Source: Crocinitomix sp. (GTDB taxonomy: Bacteria > Bacteroidota > Bacteroidia > Flavobacteriales_D > Crocinitomicaceae). Taken from it: a DNA stretch of 34,786 nt. The notes beneath the pieces were generated by a model. That model saw only the letters and a list, made by a program, of their open reading frames with translations, did no database searches and was not told the origin of the DNA. Positions 1 to 9,068 of the stretch are shown in pieces (the first letter of the stretch is position 1; each line of letters starts with the position of its first letter). Made by a program: the position numbers and the translations under genes. The stretch is from positions 1 to 34,786 of the forward strand of contig JAURQI010000043.1 of NCBI GenBank assembly GCA_030836155.1, in the 5' to 3' direction.

Positions 1-26
1 CATCAATACTAAGCCGCGCATACTCA

Positions 27-200
27 TTAAAACTTAGGAATAAAGACCTGTGTACCGACTCCCTTCGCTCCTCCTAAATCACCCAGGAAGTTAGATGCTC
101 CAACACCTGCGTAAATTTCATGACGCACCGATTTCCATGCCTGTCCGTAGACACACACAGAAGCAATCAATAAAGTCAAAGTCAGCAAGCGTTTCTTCAT
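27..200 (-). pseudogene. N-terminal part of a secreted/outer-membrane protein; reading frame closes after 57 aa, possibly frameshifted
   Basis: Minus-strand ATG at 200 reads MKKRLLTLTLLIASVCVYGQAWKSVRHEIYAGVGASNFLGDLGGAKGVGTQVFIPKF*. It has a signal peptide and a beta-barrel-like start (xxxEIYAGVGASNFLGDLGG), then stops abruptly at 27-29. Not in the ORF track because it is under 60 aa. Another frame stays open to the window edge. Confidence 0.5.
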
Positions 201-280
201 CCGCATAGTGTACGATAAAATGCTATCGTTCGGTTACAAATAAATATAATAATTTTAAGGATAACCCTATAATTTAACGT

Positions 281-1066
281 TTAAGGAGTCAGAAGGTTGG
301 TTAATTCGACAAATTTATCCACTGTCAATTGTTCAGGTCTAAATTGAAAAAGCTCGGCATGTTCTGTTACATCCAAACCTGTTTCTTGGACGAGTTGCTT
401 CAATGAATTTCGCAACGTCTTTCGTCTTTGATTGAACGCCATTTTTACAACTTGTACAAACCGTTTTTCATTGCATGGCAAATGTTCGGTTTGGTTTCTG
501 ACGAGTTTAATGACCCCCGAATCAACTTTTGGTGGTGGGTTAAAGGCCGTTGGGGGAATCGTAAAACCGTATTCAATGTCATAATAGGCCTGCAATAAAA
601 CACTAAGGATCCCATATTTTTTTGATCCGGGCTTTTCTGCAATTCGTTCCGCTACCTCTTTTTGAAACATACCCACAATCACAGGGATTTGTTGTTTATG
701 CTCAAGTGCCTTAAACAGGATTTGCGATGAAATATTGTAGGGAAAATTGCCGACCAAAGCAAAAGGTTCTGAACCCATTATTTCCTTTGGATTAGACTTT
801 AAAAAATCTGCATCATAAATGGCATTTTCTAATGCGGGATAATGTTCTTCTAAATAAGCTACGGATTCTTTATCAATTTCAACAACGGATGTCTTATATG
901 CCTCACTCTTCAATAAGAATTGAGTTAATGCGCCCATTCCAGGACCAACTTCTAACACTTCATCAAACTTGGCTTTTTCAACATCTAAAAGCGCAACTAT
1001 ACGCTCGCAAACGGTTAGATCCTTGAGAAAATGTTGACCGAGGTGCTTTTTGGCTCTAACGCTCAT
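281..1066 (-). CDS. rsmA: 16S rRNA (adenine(1518)-N(6)/adenine(1519)-N(6))-dimethyltransferase RsmA/KsgA
   Basis: Protein contains AKKHLGQHFLKD, VLEVGPGMGALT, VGNFPYNISSQILFK and FNPPPKVDSGVI, characteristic of KsgA/RsmA. Start placed at the MSVRAKK ATG (1066), not the longer ORF start. Confidence 0.96.
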   Translation of the reverse strand: MSVRAKKHLGQHFLKDLTVCERIVALLDVEKAKFDEVLEVGPGMGALTQFLLKSEAYKTSVVEIDKESVAYLEEHYPALENAIYDADFLKSNPKEIMGSEPFALVGNFPYNISSQILFKALEHKQQIPVIVGMFQKEVAERIAEKPGSKKYGILSVLLQAYYDIEYGFTIPPTAFNPPPKVDSGVIKLVRNQTEHLPCNEKRFVQVVKMAFNQRRKTLRNSLKQLVQETGLDVTEHAELFQFRPEQLTVDKFVELTNLLTP

Positions 1067-1379
1067 GCTTAAAATCCTTATGTACCTGTAGCAAAGTGCG
1101 AAAAGCAGCTGTGAAACGTCCAAATCGTTTCATGTGGTCATCTTGTAATGCTAGTGCAAATTCAGCCTGATAACGCTCATATTCCGACATGCTTGGACAT
1201 AAATATTGGACAGCGTATGTTATGCCTCCCTCTTCGTGCCCCAAAACACGTGAAATTTTTGACTCCAAGAAAATACCTGTATTCATGACTTCAGGAATAT
1301 GTAGTTCTTGCATCCAGTTGAGCCATTCTTCGCTGACATGTATGTCAACTGAAACGGTAACATTATATATGACTTGCAT
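1056..1379 (-). CDS. DUF4286 family protein
   Basis: 107 aa, MQVIYNVTVSVDIHVSEEWLNWMQELHIPEVMNTGIF..., matches the pattern of the DUF4286 family; overlaps the rsmA start by 11 nt. Confidence 0.8.
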   Translation of the reverse strand: MQVIYNVTVSVDIHVSEEWLNWMQELHIPEVMNTGIFLESKISRVLGHEEGGITYAVQYLCPSMSEYERYQAEFALALQDDHMKRFGRFTAAFRTLLQVHKDFKHER

Positions 1380-1416
1380 AAATTATGATTTCGCTGATTG
1401 AATACGAAGGTAAGGG

Positions 1417-3246
1417 TTAATTATATTCCGCAATGATTTCACGATATTTTTCTCGTGCCTCTGCGGTGTATAGGCTACCTCCGAAATCGAATAATATCAT
1501 TTTATAATACTCTGCCGCTTTTTGCCGATCTCCTAATTTTTCTTCATAGATTTTGGCCAATCTAAATGCAGCATCATCGCCTAAGATATCATGTGCGTAT
1601 GATTCAACGACCTGGCTATAATAATCAATGGACATCTCCCAGTTCCGAAGCTCTTCGAAGACCTGACCTTTTTTAAATAACACCTCATCAACCATTGCAT
1701 GAAATGGATATCTTCTCTCCAAGCTATCTAGCAGCACAATAGCTTCATCATATCGGTGCTGCGCCAAAAGCAAGTCCGCATTAGCAAACAATTGGACGGG
1801 CGCTGTTGTAGTATCCATACCTAAATTGTCTTGTAATAAGAGCGAAAGTTGCATGGCATCATTAGCGATCAATTTACTGGTTGAAGCTTTTAATACATCC
1901 AGTTGGGCTTTTGCATATTCGAATTCACCATCGTAATAAAAAATCTTTGCGTTTTTAAACTTTGCCTCATGACCAATTATCTCTTCACTAAAGGCTTTTT
2001 CAACTTGCATATACAATAAAGAAGCTTCCCAAATATCGTTTTGCACGACGTAGATATCTGCTTTTAATAACTTTAGTTCTGCTTCTTGCTTTCCGCTCTG
2101 TGCAAAACCCATGGTCTGATTAACGAGTGCCATCCCTTTCTCGGTCTCATTCAAATGGAAAGCATAAATTTTTGCCAATTGCACCATTGAACCGCGACTA
2201 TTTTGGTTTCTTCCCATTTCATCCAGTGCCTTTTCAAAATCAGCTGCTACTTGTACAACTTCAGATTTTTCATATGCCGCTTGACTTGTCACCTGATCAA
2301 ATTGCACTTGTAATTTACTTTCAAATGCTTTATGATAGTATGGAAAACGATCACCTTGTTCAATTACATAATCATAAGCCTTGATGGCTTCCGAATACGC
2401 CTTATTCATTTGACAAACCTGTCCGATCTCCAATAACCTTTTCCCTTTTTCACCTTTTTTACGATCCAAAGCCCTAGCTTGCATGACAGCTCCAATGAAT
2501 TCTTTTTTCTGCAAATAATACCAGATAAACATTTCATTATAAACCTCCTCATTCGGATATTTTTGGACTTTCACTAAAATCTCTTGGCGCAAGAGCTCAA
2601 CTAATTCCTTATCTGTTTCAAAATCAATGGCGCGTGAAAGGTATTTTTGGACTGTTTGGAGGTAAACAGGGCTATATTCTAATAAATTCAAATATTCAGC
2701 TAGCATATCCGAAGGACGATCCAGCAGGGAATAGAGCGAGGCTAATTCTAATTGAAATTGATATCCTTTTCGAATTAAACTTCGGCCCTTAAGAAATGTC
2801 TCTAAAGCGTAATCATACATTCCTTTATTCTGGAACAACTCTCCTAAGCTTTCTATTCTGCTTTGAATGGGTTCGAGGTCTTTTATGAGATTCTTATATA
2901 ATTGATCGGCGTCTTTTTCACGTCCAGTTTCTTTATAGACATCTGCCAACATAAATTGATTCTCGATGGTGTAAGGATCTCTGCGAATTCGTTTTTCAAC
3001 CAACTTCTCACTCTCTTCGTACTTTTGCAGGTATAAAAGGCATTGAAAATAACGCTCAAAATACAATTGAGATTCATATTTCTTGTACGCCTTTTTGTAA
3101 TAAATCTCGGCTTTATCATATTCACCTTTCCCAAAATAATGAGCTGCCAACTTGGTGTCATTATCCTGTGGTTGTGACCAAGCGAAGCCTGCACAAAACA
3201 GTAATAAAACTGCTAAAAGAATTTGATATGGTTTATTTTTCTTCAA
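1417..3246 (-). CDS. Tetratricopeptide-repeat secreted/periplasmic protein
   Basis: 609 aa with signal peptide (MKKNKPYQILLAVLLLFCAGFAWSQ) and many TPR-like helices (KAEIYYKKAYKKYES, AIKAYDYVIEQGD, DRQKAAEYYKMILFDF). Start codon is TTG, overlapping the end of the upstream lipoprotein gene. Confidence 0.85.
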   Translation of the reverse strand: MKKNKPYQILLAVLLLFCAGFAWSQPQDNDTKLAAHYFGKGEYDKAEIYYKKAYKKYESQLYFERYFQCLLYLQKYEESEKLVEKRIRRDPYTIENQFMLADVYKETGREKDADQLYKNLIKDLEPIQSRIESLGELFQNKGMYDYALETFLKGRSLIRKGYQFQLELASLYSLLDRPSDMLAEYLNLLEYSPVYLQTVQKYLSRAIDFETDKELVELLRQEILVKVQKYPNEEVYNEMFIWYYLQKKEFIGAVMQARALDRKKGEKGKRLLEIGQVCQMNKAYSEAIKAYDYVIEQGDRFPYYHKAFESKLQVQFDQVTSQAAYEKSEVVQVAADFEKALDEMGRNQNSRGSMVQLAKIYAFHLNETEKGMALVNQTMGFAQSGKQEAELKLLKADIYVVQNDIWEASLLYMQVEKAFSEEIIGHEAKFKNAKIFYYDGEFEYAKAQLDVLKASTSKLIANDAMQLSLLLQDNLGMDTTTAPVQLFANADLLLAQHRYDEAIVLLDSLERRYPFHAMVDEVLFKKGQVFEELRNWEMSIDYYSQVVESYAHDILGDDAAFRLAKIYEEKLGDRQKAAEYYKMILFDFGGSLYTAEAREKYREIIAEYN

Positions 3247-3811
3247 TCGAAGTTTTTATTTTCTCAATATACGAATCCACTTCGGGGACTGCATAATAAT
3301 AACGTTCTTTTTCTAGCTTTTGTGTATCATAAAAGCCCATCACTGTTAAATCTACTTTTTTTAAGGCTTCCTTCTCAACGGTAAGGTATTCCTTTATTTG
3401 CTCATCCGTTAATATACCATTCGTAATGTCCTCTTCTAAATCCATAAACTGATGTTTAACTGCATTTAGCTCATCACCATAATTCAATTGTTTAGAACTC
3501 AAGTTGGTTAAAGTTTTTCGAATCATCTTTGATTCTGTCACATATCGACCAAACCTGGGGTCTAATGTGTCTGGCTCGTATATATCTTTAATGGTAGCCT
3601 CATTAGAATTAACGTGATCGACCATTATTTGTAACGTATCAAAATCTATTCCATCAAATAATGCTTCAAGTGTATCGATTCTTTTTAGACAAGAATCAAT
3701 TTCTGTTAATTCTGCTTTATAGGTATCAGCAGGATCACAGGAAGTCATCGACATCCCTATAAAAAACATCACTACAGTTGCGGAAAAAAATCGTACCATC
3801 TTGTTCATCAT
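3233..3811 (-). CDS. Hypothetical lipoprotein
   Basis: 192 aa with a lipobox-like signal (FFIGMSMTSCDPADTY), mostly helical/charged; overlaps the TPR gene by 14 nt. Confidence 0.75.
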   Translation of the reverse strand: MMNKMVRFFSATVVMFFIGMSMTSCDPADTYKAELTEIDSCLKRIDTLEALFDGIDFDTLQIMVDHVNSNEATIKDIYEPDTLDPRFGRYVTESKMIRKTLTNLSSKQLNYGDELNAVKHQFMDLEEDITNGILTDEQIKEYLTVEKEALKKVDLTVMGFYDTQKLEKERYYYAVPEVDSYIEKIKTSIEEK

Positions 3812-3835
3812 TTAATTTTGATTGCTTCTTTATTC

Positions 3836-5107
3836 TTAGTCAATTCTGTCAAATCCCGTGTAAGGGACCAATACTGCCGGAATTTTAATTCCGTTTTCAT
3901 CCTGGTTGTTCTCCAATAGCGCTGCCAATATGCGCGGTAATGCCAATGCACTCCCGTTTAAGGTATGTGCCAATTGCTTCTTCTTATCATCATCTTTGAA
4001 ACGTAATTTCAAACGGTTTGCTTGATATGTTTCAAAATTGGAAATTGAACTTACCTCTAACCATTTATCTTGCGCAGCAGAATAAACTTCTAAATCAAAG
4101 GTTAAAGCAGCCGTAAAACCAAGGTCACCACCACATAGGCGCAATATTCTAAAAGGCAAACCTAATTTAGTTAATAATCCTTGAACATAAGCGACCATTT
4201 GATCTAACACCGCATATGATTGATTAGGGTGTTCTACACGAACAATTTCTACCTTATCAAATTGATGCAAACGATTTAAGCCGCGTACATCTTTACCGTA
4301 TGAACCTGCCTCCCGTCGAAAACAAGGTGTATAGCCCGTTAAGCAAACAGGCAGTTGTTCTTCCTTTAACATTTCATCTCTAAAAATGTTGGTTAAGGGC
4401 ACCTCGGCAGTCGGAATTAAATAAAGATCCTCAGCCGTGACATGGTACATTTGCCCTTCTTTATCTGGTAATTGTCCGGTTCCATAACCAGAAGCTTCGT
4501 TTACAACAAAGGGCGGAATAATTTCTTTGTATCCGGCATCTCTCGCCTCATCCAAAAAAAAGTTGATTAAAGCGCGCTGTAATCGTGCACCTTTTCCTTT
4601 ATAAAAAGGGAATCCAGCTCCAGTTACCTTAACACCCAATTCAAAATCAATCAAATCAAATTCTTTTGCTAAGTCCCAATGTGGTTTCCAGGTATCGCCA
4701 ACGGTCGGAATTTCTCCAGACTGTGCTATTACCTCATTATCTTCATCAGAATTTCCAGCTGGAACTGAGGGGTGTGGTACGTTTGGAATTTCGTATAATA
4801 ATTGTTGAATTTCATCCGCTAATTGGTTTACACCATCAACAATGGATTTCTCTTTCTCCTTTAACTCAGATCCTCTAGCCTTTGCCGCTTGTGCTTCTTC
4901 CTGTTTCCCCTCCTTAAAAAGCTGTCCAATTGACTTAGAGACCTTGTTTTGTTCAGCCAAAACGGCTTCCAACGCTTGTTTTTCATTACGCCATTTTGCG
5001 TCCAAATCATAAATACGATTCAATTGAGCCTTTGCATCCATATTACGGACTTTCAATCGCTCAATAATGGCTTCTTTATTCTCTCTTATTTGTGCTATTT
5101 CCAACAT
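3836..5107 (-). CDS. serS: Serine--tRNA ligase
   Basis: N-terminal coiled coil (MLEIAQIRENKEAIIERLKVR), class II motifs (TGYTPCFRREAGSYGKDVRGLNRLHQFDKVEIV, NGSALALPRILAALLENNQ). Start at the MLEIAQ ATG (5107). Confidence 0.97.
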   Translation of the reverse strand: MLEIAQIRENKEAIIERLKVRNMDAKAQLNRIYDLDAKWRNEKQALEAVLAEQNKVSKSIGQLFKEGKQEEAQAAKARGSELKEKEKSIVDGVNQLADEIQQLLYEIPNVPHPSVPAGNSDEDNEVIAQSGEIPTVGDTWKPHWDLAKEFDLIDFELGVKVTGAGFPFYKGKGARLQRALINFFLDEARDAGYKEIIPPFVVNEASGYGTGQLPDKEGQMYHVTAEDLYLIPTAEVPLTNIFRDEMLKEEQLPVCLTGYTPCFRREAGSYGKDVRGLNRLHQFDKVEIVRVEHPNQSYAVLDQMVAYVQGLLTKLGLPFRILRLCGGDLGFTAALTFDLEVYSAAQDKWLEVSSISNFETYQANRLKLRFKDDDKKKQLAHTLNGSALALPRILAALLENNQDENGIKIPAVLVPYTGFDRID

Positions 5108-5167
5108 GGATGAATTCTTTTTTGTAAAAATATAAATTGTAGGCTGTATAAAAGGAGAAAGCAAAAA

Positions 5168-5199
5168 AAAACTCCTTGCAGCGACGCTGAAGGAGTTTT
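5168..5199 (-). terminator. Rho-independent terminator downstream of the rplU-rpmA operon
   Basis: AAAACTCCTT-GCAGC-GAC-GCTGA-AGGAGTTTT inverted repeat flanked by A/T runs, between rpmA and serS. Confidence 0.8.
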
Positions 5200-5218
5200 A
5201 AAATCCGTTTTATTTGGA

Positions 5219-5722
5219 TTATTCGCTCAATGCCGCAACTAATTCTGCTTTTTTCATTGATGAATAACCTGAAAGACCTTTTTCCTTCGCCATTTCTTTT
5301 AATTCCACTACGGTCATTTTAGAAATGTCGTTTGAATCAGCCGCTGGAGCTTCTGCTTTAGCTGGAGCCTCTTCTTTAACTTCAGCTTTAGGAGCTTCAG
5401 CCTTAGGAGCTGCTTTTGGAGCTGCTGCTTTCGCTTTAGGTGCTTTTTCTGTCAATGTTACATCCTCTTCAAAAGGAACAATTGAAACAAAAGATCTATT
5501 ATTTCCTTTTTTGATGAATTTCACTAAACCATCCGTTAAGGCGAATAAGGTATGGTCTTTTCCCATTCCTACATTATCACCAGGGTGATGCTTTGTACCT
5601 CTTTGTCTCACAATGATGTTCCCAGCGATTGCCGCTTGACCACCAAAGATTTTAACCCCTAGGCGTTTCGATTCTGACTCTCTACCGTTCTTCGAAGATC
5701 CGACTCCTTTCTTATGTGCCAT
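5219..5722 (-). CDS. rpmA: 50S ribosomal protein bL27 with C-terminal linker and Rho_N/SAP-like domain
   Basis: aa 1-83 is canonical L27 ([62 protein letters not shown]). aa ~84-131 is an A/K/P/E-rich linker. aa ~132-167 ([36 protein letters not shown]) resembles the Rho_N fold. Confidence 0.95.
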   Translation of the reverse strand: MAHKKGVGSSKNGRESESKRLGVKIFGGQAAIAGNIIVRQRGTKHHPGDNVGMGKDHTLFALTDGLVKFIKKGNNRSFVSIVPFEEDVTLTEKAPKAKAAAPKAAPKAEAPKAEVKEEAPAKAEAPAADSNDISKMTVVELKEMAKEKGLSGYSSMKKAELVAALSE

Positions 5723-5763
5723 AATTTTATGTATTTAAATTTCTCGAGAGAAATTTTCAGTTC

Positions 5764-6075
5764 TTAACCTTTAATGTTTTCGATCTTGATCTCAGTCAAA
5801 TACTGTCTGTGACCATTTTTCTTTTTGTAACCTTTTCTTCTTTTCTTCTTGAAAACGATTACTTTATCTCCTTTTACGTGTCTTACGACTGAAGCAGAGA
5901 CTTTTGCTCCTTTGATAGCTGGGGCGCCCACATTTACTTTTCCGTCATTATCGATTAGAAGAACGTTATCAAAATCAACTTTTGATCCTTCTTCTTCTTT
6001 CAATCTATGAACGAAAATCTGCTGGTCTTTTTCAACTTTAAATTGTTGGCCTGCTATTTCTACAATTGCGTACAT
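5764..6075 (-). CDS. rplU: 50S ribosomal protein bL21
   Basis: [25 protein letters not shown]...[28 protein letters not shown], canonical L21; start at the [10 protein letters not shown] (6075). Confidence 0.97.
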   Translation of the reverse strand: MYAIVEIAGQQFKVEKDQQIFVHRLKEEEGSKVDFDNVLLIDNDGKVNVGAPAIKGAKVSASVVRHVKGDKVIVFKKKRRKGYKKKNGHRQYLTEIKIENIKG

Positions 6076-6138
6076 AACAAATTTTCTATTAATTTTTAAA
6101 TCGGACGACAAAAGTAGCGATTTAATTTTAAACAATCA

Positions 6139-7056
6139 CTATTCCTGATCCTTATTTACGGCAGTTTTTCCTTTTTTGTTCATCAAATAAACTCCTCCAA
6201 GGATAACAACCATCCAAATTACCGCAGCCATTTCAAATTTAGCTTCAGTGAAAAACCCAATAATTACGGCTACTACAGGAATTAAGTACGTTACTGCCGA
6301 AGCGAAAATATGATTTGCGATGCTTACCAGTTTTGTAAAAATAAAAACCGCAAAAGCGGTTCCCACAATACTCAAAACAGAGAGATATGAGAGCGATTTT
6401 AAACCATCAGGATGGTGTAAAATAGGTTGAAAAGCATCAACACTGAGCGCAACAATTAAGCCGGGAAAGAAAATAACAAAGAAAGATAATGAAGTAATCA
6501 CGTGTGGTTTAACAGCCGATAATTTAAACTTAATCGTTGTTAAACTAATCGCATAACAAAGCGTTGCTAATAATACGAATAGCGCGAATTGAACATCCTC
6601 CCATTCAAAAGCCAGCTTTGCATTTAAGACGCCATATAAGCCTATCGCACCAATTGCCATTCCTAATAATTGTTTCCAAGTTGGTTTAGCATGATAAATT
6701 ACCACACCAATAAGGACTACAAAAAAAGAAGTACCCATATTTAAAATTCCTGCTAAGGATGGAGCAATGCGGGTTTCGGCTAGCGTAAATAGAAAGGCTG
6801 GCAAAAAATTTCCGCAAACACCAACAAGAATTAGCCATCCAACATCTTTAGATCCAAGTAGCTTTAGATGACGCCAAGCAAAGGGCATTAAAGCCAAACC
6901 CGCTATTACAACCCGCAAACTACCAACTTGAAATGGACCCATTACGCGATTTTCCGGGTTGACTGGATGCATACTTCTATCCATCAAGATAAAAGAGCTT
7001 CCCCAAATCAGTGCCAAACTGATGAGTAATAGCCAGGAGCGTTTTTCGTTGGTCAT
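6139..7056 (-). CDS. EamA/DMT family transporter
   Basis: 305 aa, about ten hydrophobic helices, LLISLALIWGSSFILMDR and a duplicated EamA-like organisation. Confidence 0.88.
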   Translation of the reverse strand: MTNEKRSWLLLISLALIWGSSFILMDRSMHPVNPENRVMGPFQVGSLRVVIAGLALMPFAWRHLKLLGSKDVGWLILVGVCGNFLPAFLFTLAETRIAPSLAGILNMGTSFFVVLIGVVIYHAKPTWKQLLGMAIGAIGLYGVLNAKLAFEWEDVQFALFVLLATLCYAISLTTIKFKLSAVKPHVITSLSFFVIFFPGLIVALSVDAFQPILHHPDGLKSLSYLSVLSIVGTAFAVFIFTKLVSIANHIFASAVTYLIPVVAVIIGFFTEAKFEMAAVIWMVVILGGVYLMNKKGKTAVNKDQE

Positions 7057-7172
7057 TATGCAAAATTACGCCCTTTTATTGAGGTGCTGATTTTTTTTCA
7101 AAAGAATTAAAATTGGCTTTAGTTAAATCAATATTATTTCTACTTTTATGACGCTGAATTAAAACCTTGAGT

Positions 7173-7787
7173 ATGCATATAGCGGTAGCAGGAAATATTG
7201 GGTCTGGTAAAACCACCTTAACAAAATTATTAGCCAAACATTATGGTTGGGATACTCATTTTGAGGATGTTGAACAAAACCCTTACCTGAATGACTTTTA
7301 CGAAGACATGCAGCGTTGGTCGTTCAACCTGCAAATCTATTATCTCAATAGTCGTTTTACGCAGATTCAAGAAATTAAATCACAAACGGATAATGTGATT
7401 CAGGATAGGACAATCTATGAAGACGCCTACATCTTTGCTCCGAACCTGCATTCCATGGGTTTGATGACGACTCGTGATTTTGAAAATTATTTCTCGCTAT
7501 TCAACTTGTTGGAGTCTTTCATTTCTGCGCCTGATGTATTGATTTATCTGAAAGCAAGCGTTCCGACCTTGGTCAATCAAATTCAACAACGTGGTCGTGA
7601 TTATGAAGAAAGTATTCGACTAGACTATTTGAAGCGACTTAATGAACGTTATGAAGCATGGGTCTCTACTTATGATAAAGGTAAATTAATTGTGATTGAC
7701 GTAGATGATAATAGCTTCCATGAAAACGCTGATGACCTCGGTAAAATCATTCATGCAATAGATGCAGAGATTAATGGGTTGTTTTAA
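7173..7787 (+). CDS. Deoxynucleoside kinase family protein
   Basis: MHIAVAGNIGSGKTTLTKLLAKHYGW (P-loop), EDVEQNPYLNDFYEDMQRWSFNLQIYYLNSRF, QDRTIYEDAYIFA, RGRDYEE: dNK family motifs. Confidence 0.93.
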   Translation: MHIAVAGNIGSGKTTLTKLLAKHYGWDTHFEDVEQNPYLNDFYEDMQRWSFNLQIYYLNSRFTQIQEIKSQTDNVIQDRTIYEDAYIFAPNLHSMGLMTTRDFENYFSLFNLLESFISAPDVLIYLKASVPTLVNQIQQRGRDYEESIRLDYLKRLNERYEAWVSTYDKGKLIVIDVDDNSFHENADDLGKIIHAIDAEINGLF

Positions 7788-7800
7788 TTCTTAAACCCTT

Positions 7801-8364
7801 TTGACACAAATCATTTTAATAGCGCTTGGTTTTCTTGGCGTTGCCTTGCTTTTAATATCTATTAGCTGGGGTTACAGATGGATGCGTTTTCAAACGATTC
7901 TTAGATTTCCGCTTGCCAGAGGCAAAGCAAACTTCACCATAAAAAAGGCAGGTTTTTATTCCATTTGTTTTTACGAAGCACGGTACGCAAAATCGTCTGG
8001 TAATTTCAGACTAGATGTTATTGACGCACAAACTAAATTAACTATTCCAAGTAAGGAATTCTTAATCAAACCTCAATTCTTTAAAGATTCAGGCGTCGGA
8101 CTAGAGTTTTTGCAGCTCCGTTTCGAAAAAACTGGTGACTAAATTTTGGAACTCGAGCATCAAGAGGATTTAATCGTCAAAACGACTATGATCCCTCTTG
8201 CACGATTCTTTCAAAAGAAGGCTCCGACTAATCAAATTGAGGTAATGGTCAAAACCAGTCTTCCTATATGGAAAAGGATCCTGACCATCATTTTTCTTGT
8301 TTTTGGAATCAACATAATCGCTTAGGGCATCATAACACTCATAAACCCTGATATTTTTAATTAA
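7801..8364 (+). pseudogene. Transmembrane protein gene interrupted by two in-frame stop codons
   Basis: TTG-start ORF 7801-8142, then TAA (8140-8142). The same frame continues ILELEHQEDLIVKTTMIPLARFFQKKAPTNQIEVMVKTSLPIWKRILTIIFLVFGINIIA, then TAG (8323-8325), then GIITLINPDIFN and a final TAA (8362-8364). The second TM helix spans the TAG. Confidence 0.7.
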
Positions 8365-8373
8365 TTTAGACTT

Positions 8374-9003
8374 ATGAAAGCGTTTATCGAAGAGATTATT
8401 GGAAATCCGTTGAGTGCCGAAGACTGGACACTGCTTTCTGGAATCATCAAAAAAAAGGAAGTTAAAAAAGGGGATTTACTCATTCAAGAAGGACAAGTCT
8501 GTAAATACATCTGGTACCTTGAAGCTGGAGCTGTTCGATATTATGAAAATGTGAAAGGCGACTACAAAACCACTCACTTCTTTTTATCCCCTTCCATGTT
8601 TAGCGTTTATCATAGTCTCATAACAGGTCATCCGGTTGAAATAAATATAGAAGCCTCTGAAGATCTCCAATTATTAGCTCTTCCCTATCGTGATTTAAAA
8701 GAACTGTATAATAAGAGCCAGATGCTAGAGCGGGTGGGACGAATCATGGCTGAGCATCAGTTCATGGCCGAGTTTGATCGAAGACGAATGTTATTGCATA
8801 TGGACGCTTTAGAACGCTATGAATATCTCGAAAAGAATCAGCCAGCCGTTTTTCAACATTATCAGCTGAAGGACATTGCTACTTATATCGGAATAACGCC
8901 CGTTTCTCTCAGCCGCCTTCGGAAATATCGAATTGAACGGCACAATGGTTTTAGCTCAGCATTGATAAAAGGAATTGTTGCTTCTTATGAGGCGATAGAT
9001 TAA
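8374..9003 (+). CDS. Crp/Fnr family transcriptional regulator (cyclic-nucleotide-binding domain)
   Basis: cNMP-binding-like region (VKKGDLLIQEGQVCKYIWYLEAGAVRYY) and C-terminal HTH (LKDIATYIGITPVSLSRLRKY). Confidence 0.88.
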   Translation: MKAFIEEIIGNPLSAEDWTLLSGIIKKKEVKKGDLLIQEGQVCKYIWYLEAGAVRYYENVKGDYKTTHFFLSPSMFSVYHSLITGHPVEINIEASEDLQLLALPYRDLKELYNKSQMLERVGRIMAEHQFMAEFDRRRMLLHMDALERYEYLEKNQPAVFQHYQLKDIATYIGITPVSLSRLRKYRIERHNGFSSALIKGIVASYEAID

Positions 9004-9056
9004 ATAGATATCAGCGATATGGCACCATTATCATCTTCGTCTTACCTTCTTTTCAC

Positions 9057-9064
9057 TAACTTTG
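9057..9064 (+). promoter_or_regulatory. Bacteroidota -7 promoter element (TAACTTTG) for yihA
   Basis: Exact TAnnTTTG match ending 4 nt before the ATG at 9069; no clear -33 element. Confidence 0.4.
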
Positions 9065-9068
9065 TAGG

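Noticed and set aside
212-229. ACGATA-AAATGC-TATCGT hairpin in the upstream region of the left-edge gene
   Set aside because: Only a 6-bp stem with no T run; too weak to call a regulator or terminator from sequence alone.
5340-5460. Repetitive GCT/TTT-rich stretch that looks like a DNA repeat array
   Set aside because: Explained by the A/K/P/E-rich linker of the extended bL27; no fixed repeat unit or spacer pattern.
5325-5588. 87-aa plus-strand ORF antisense to rpmA ([18 protein letters not shown]...)
   Set aside because: Mirror of the Ala/Lys-rich linker codons in rpmA; low-complexity composition and no independent start context.
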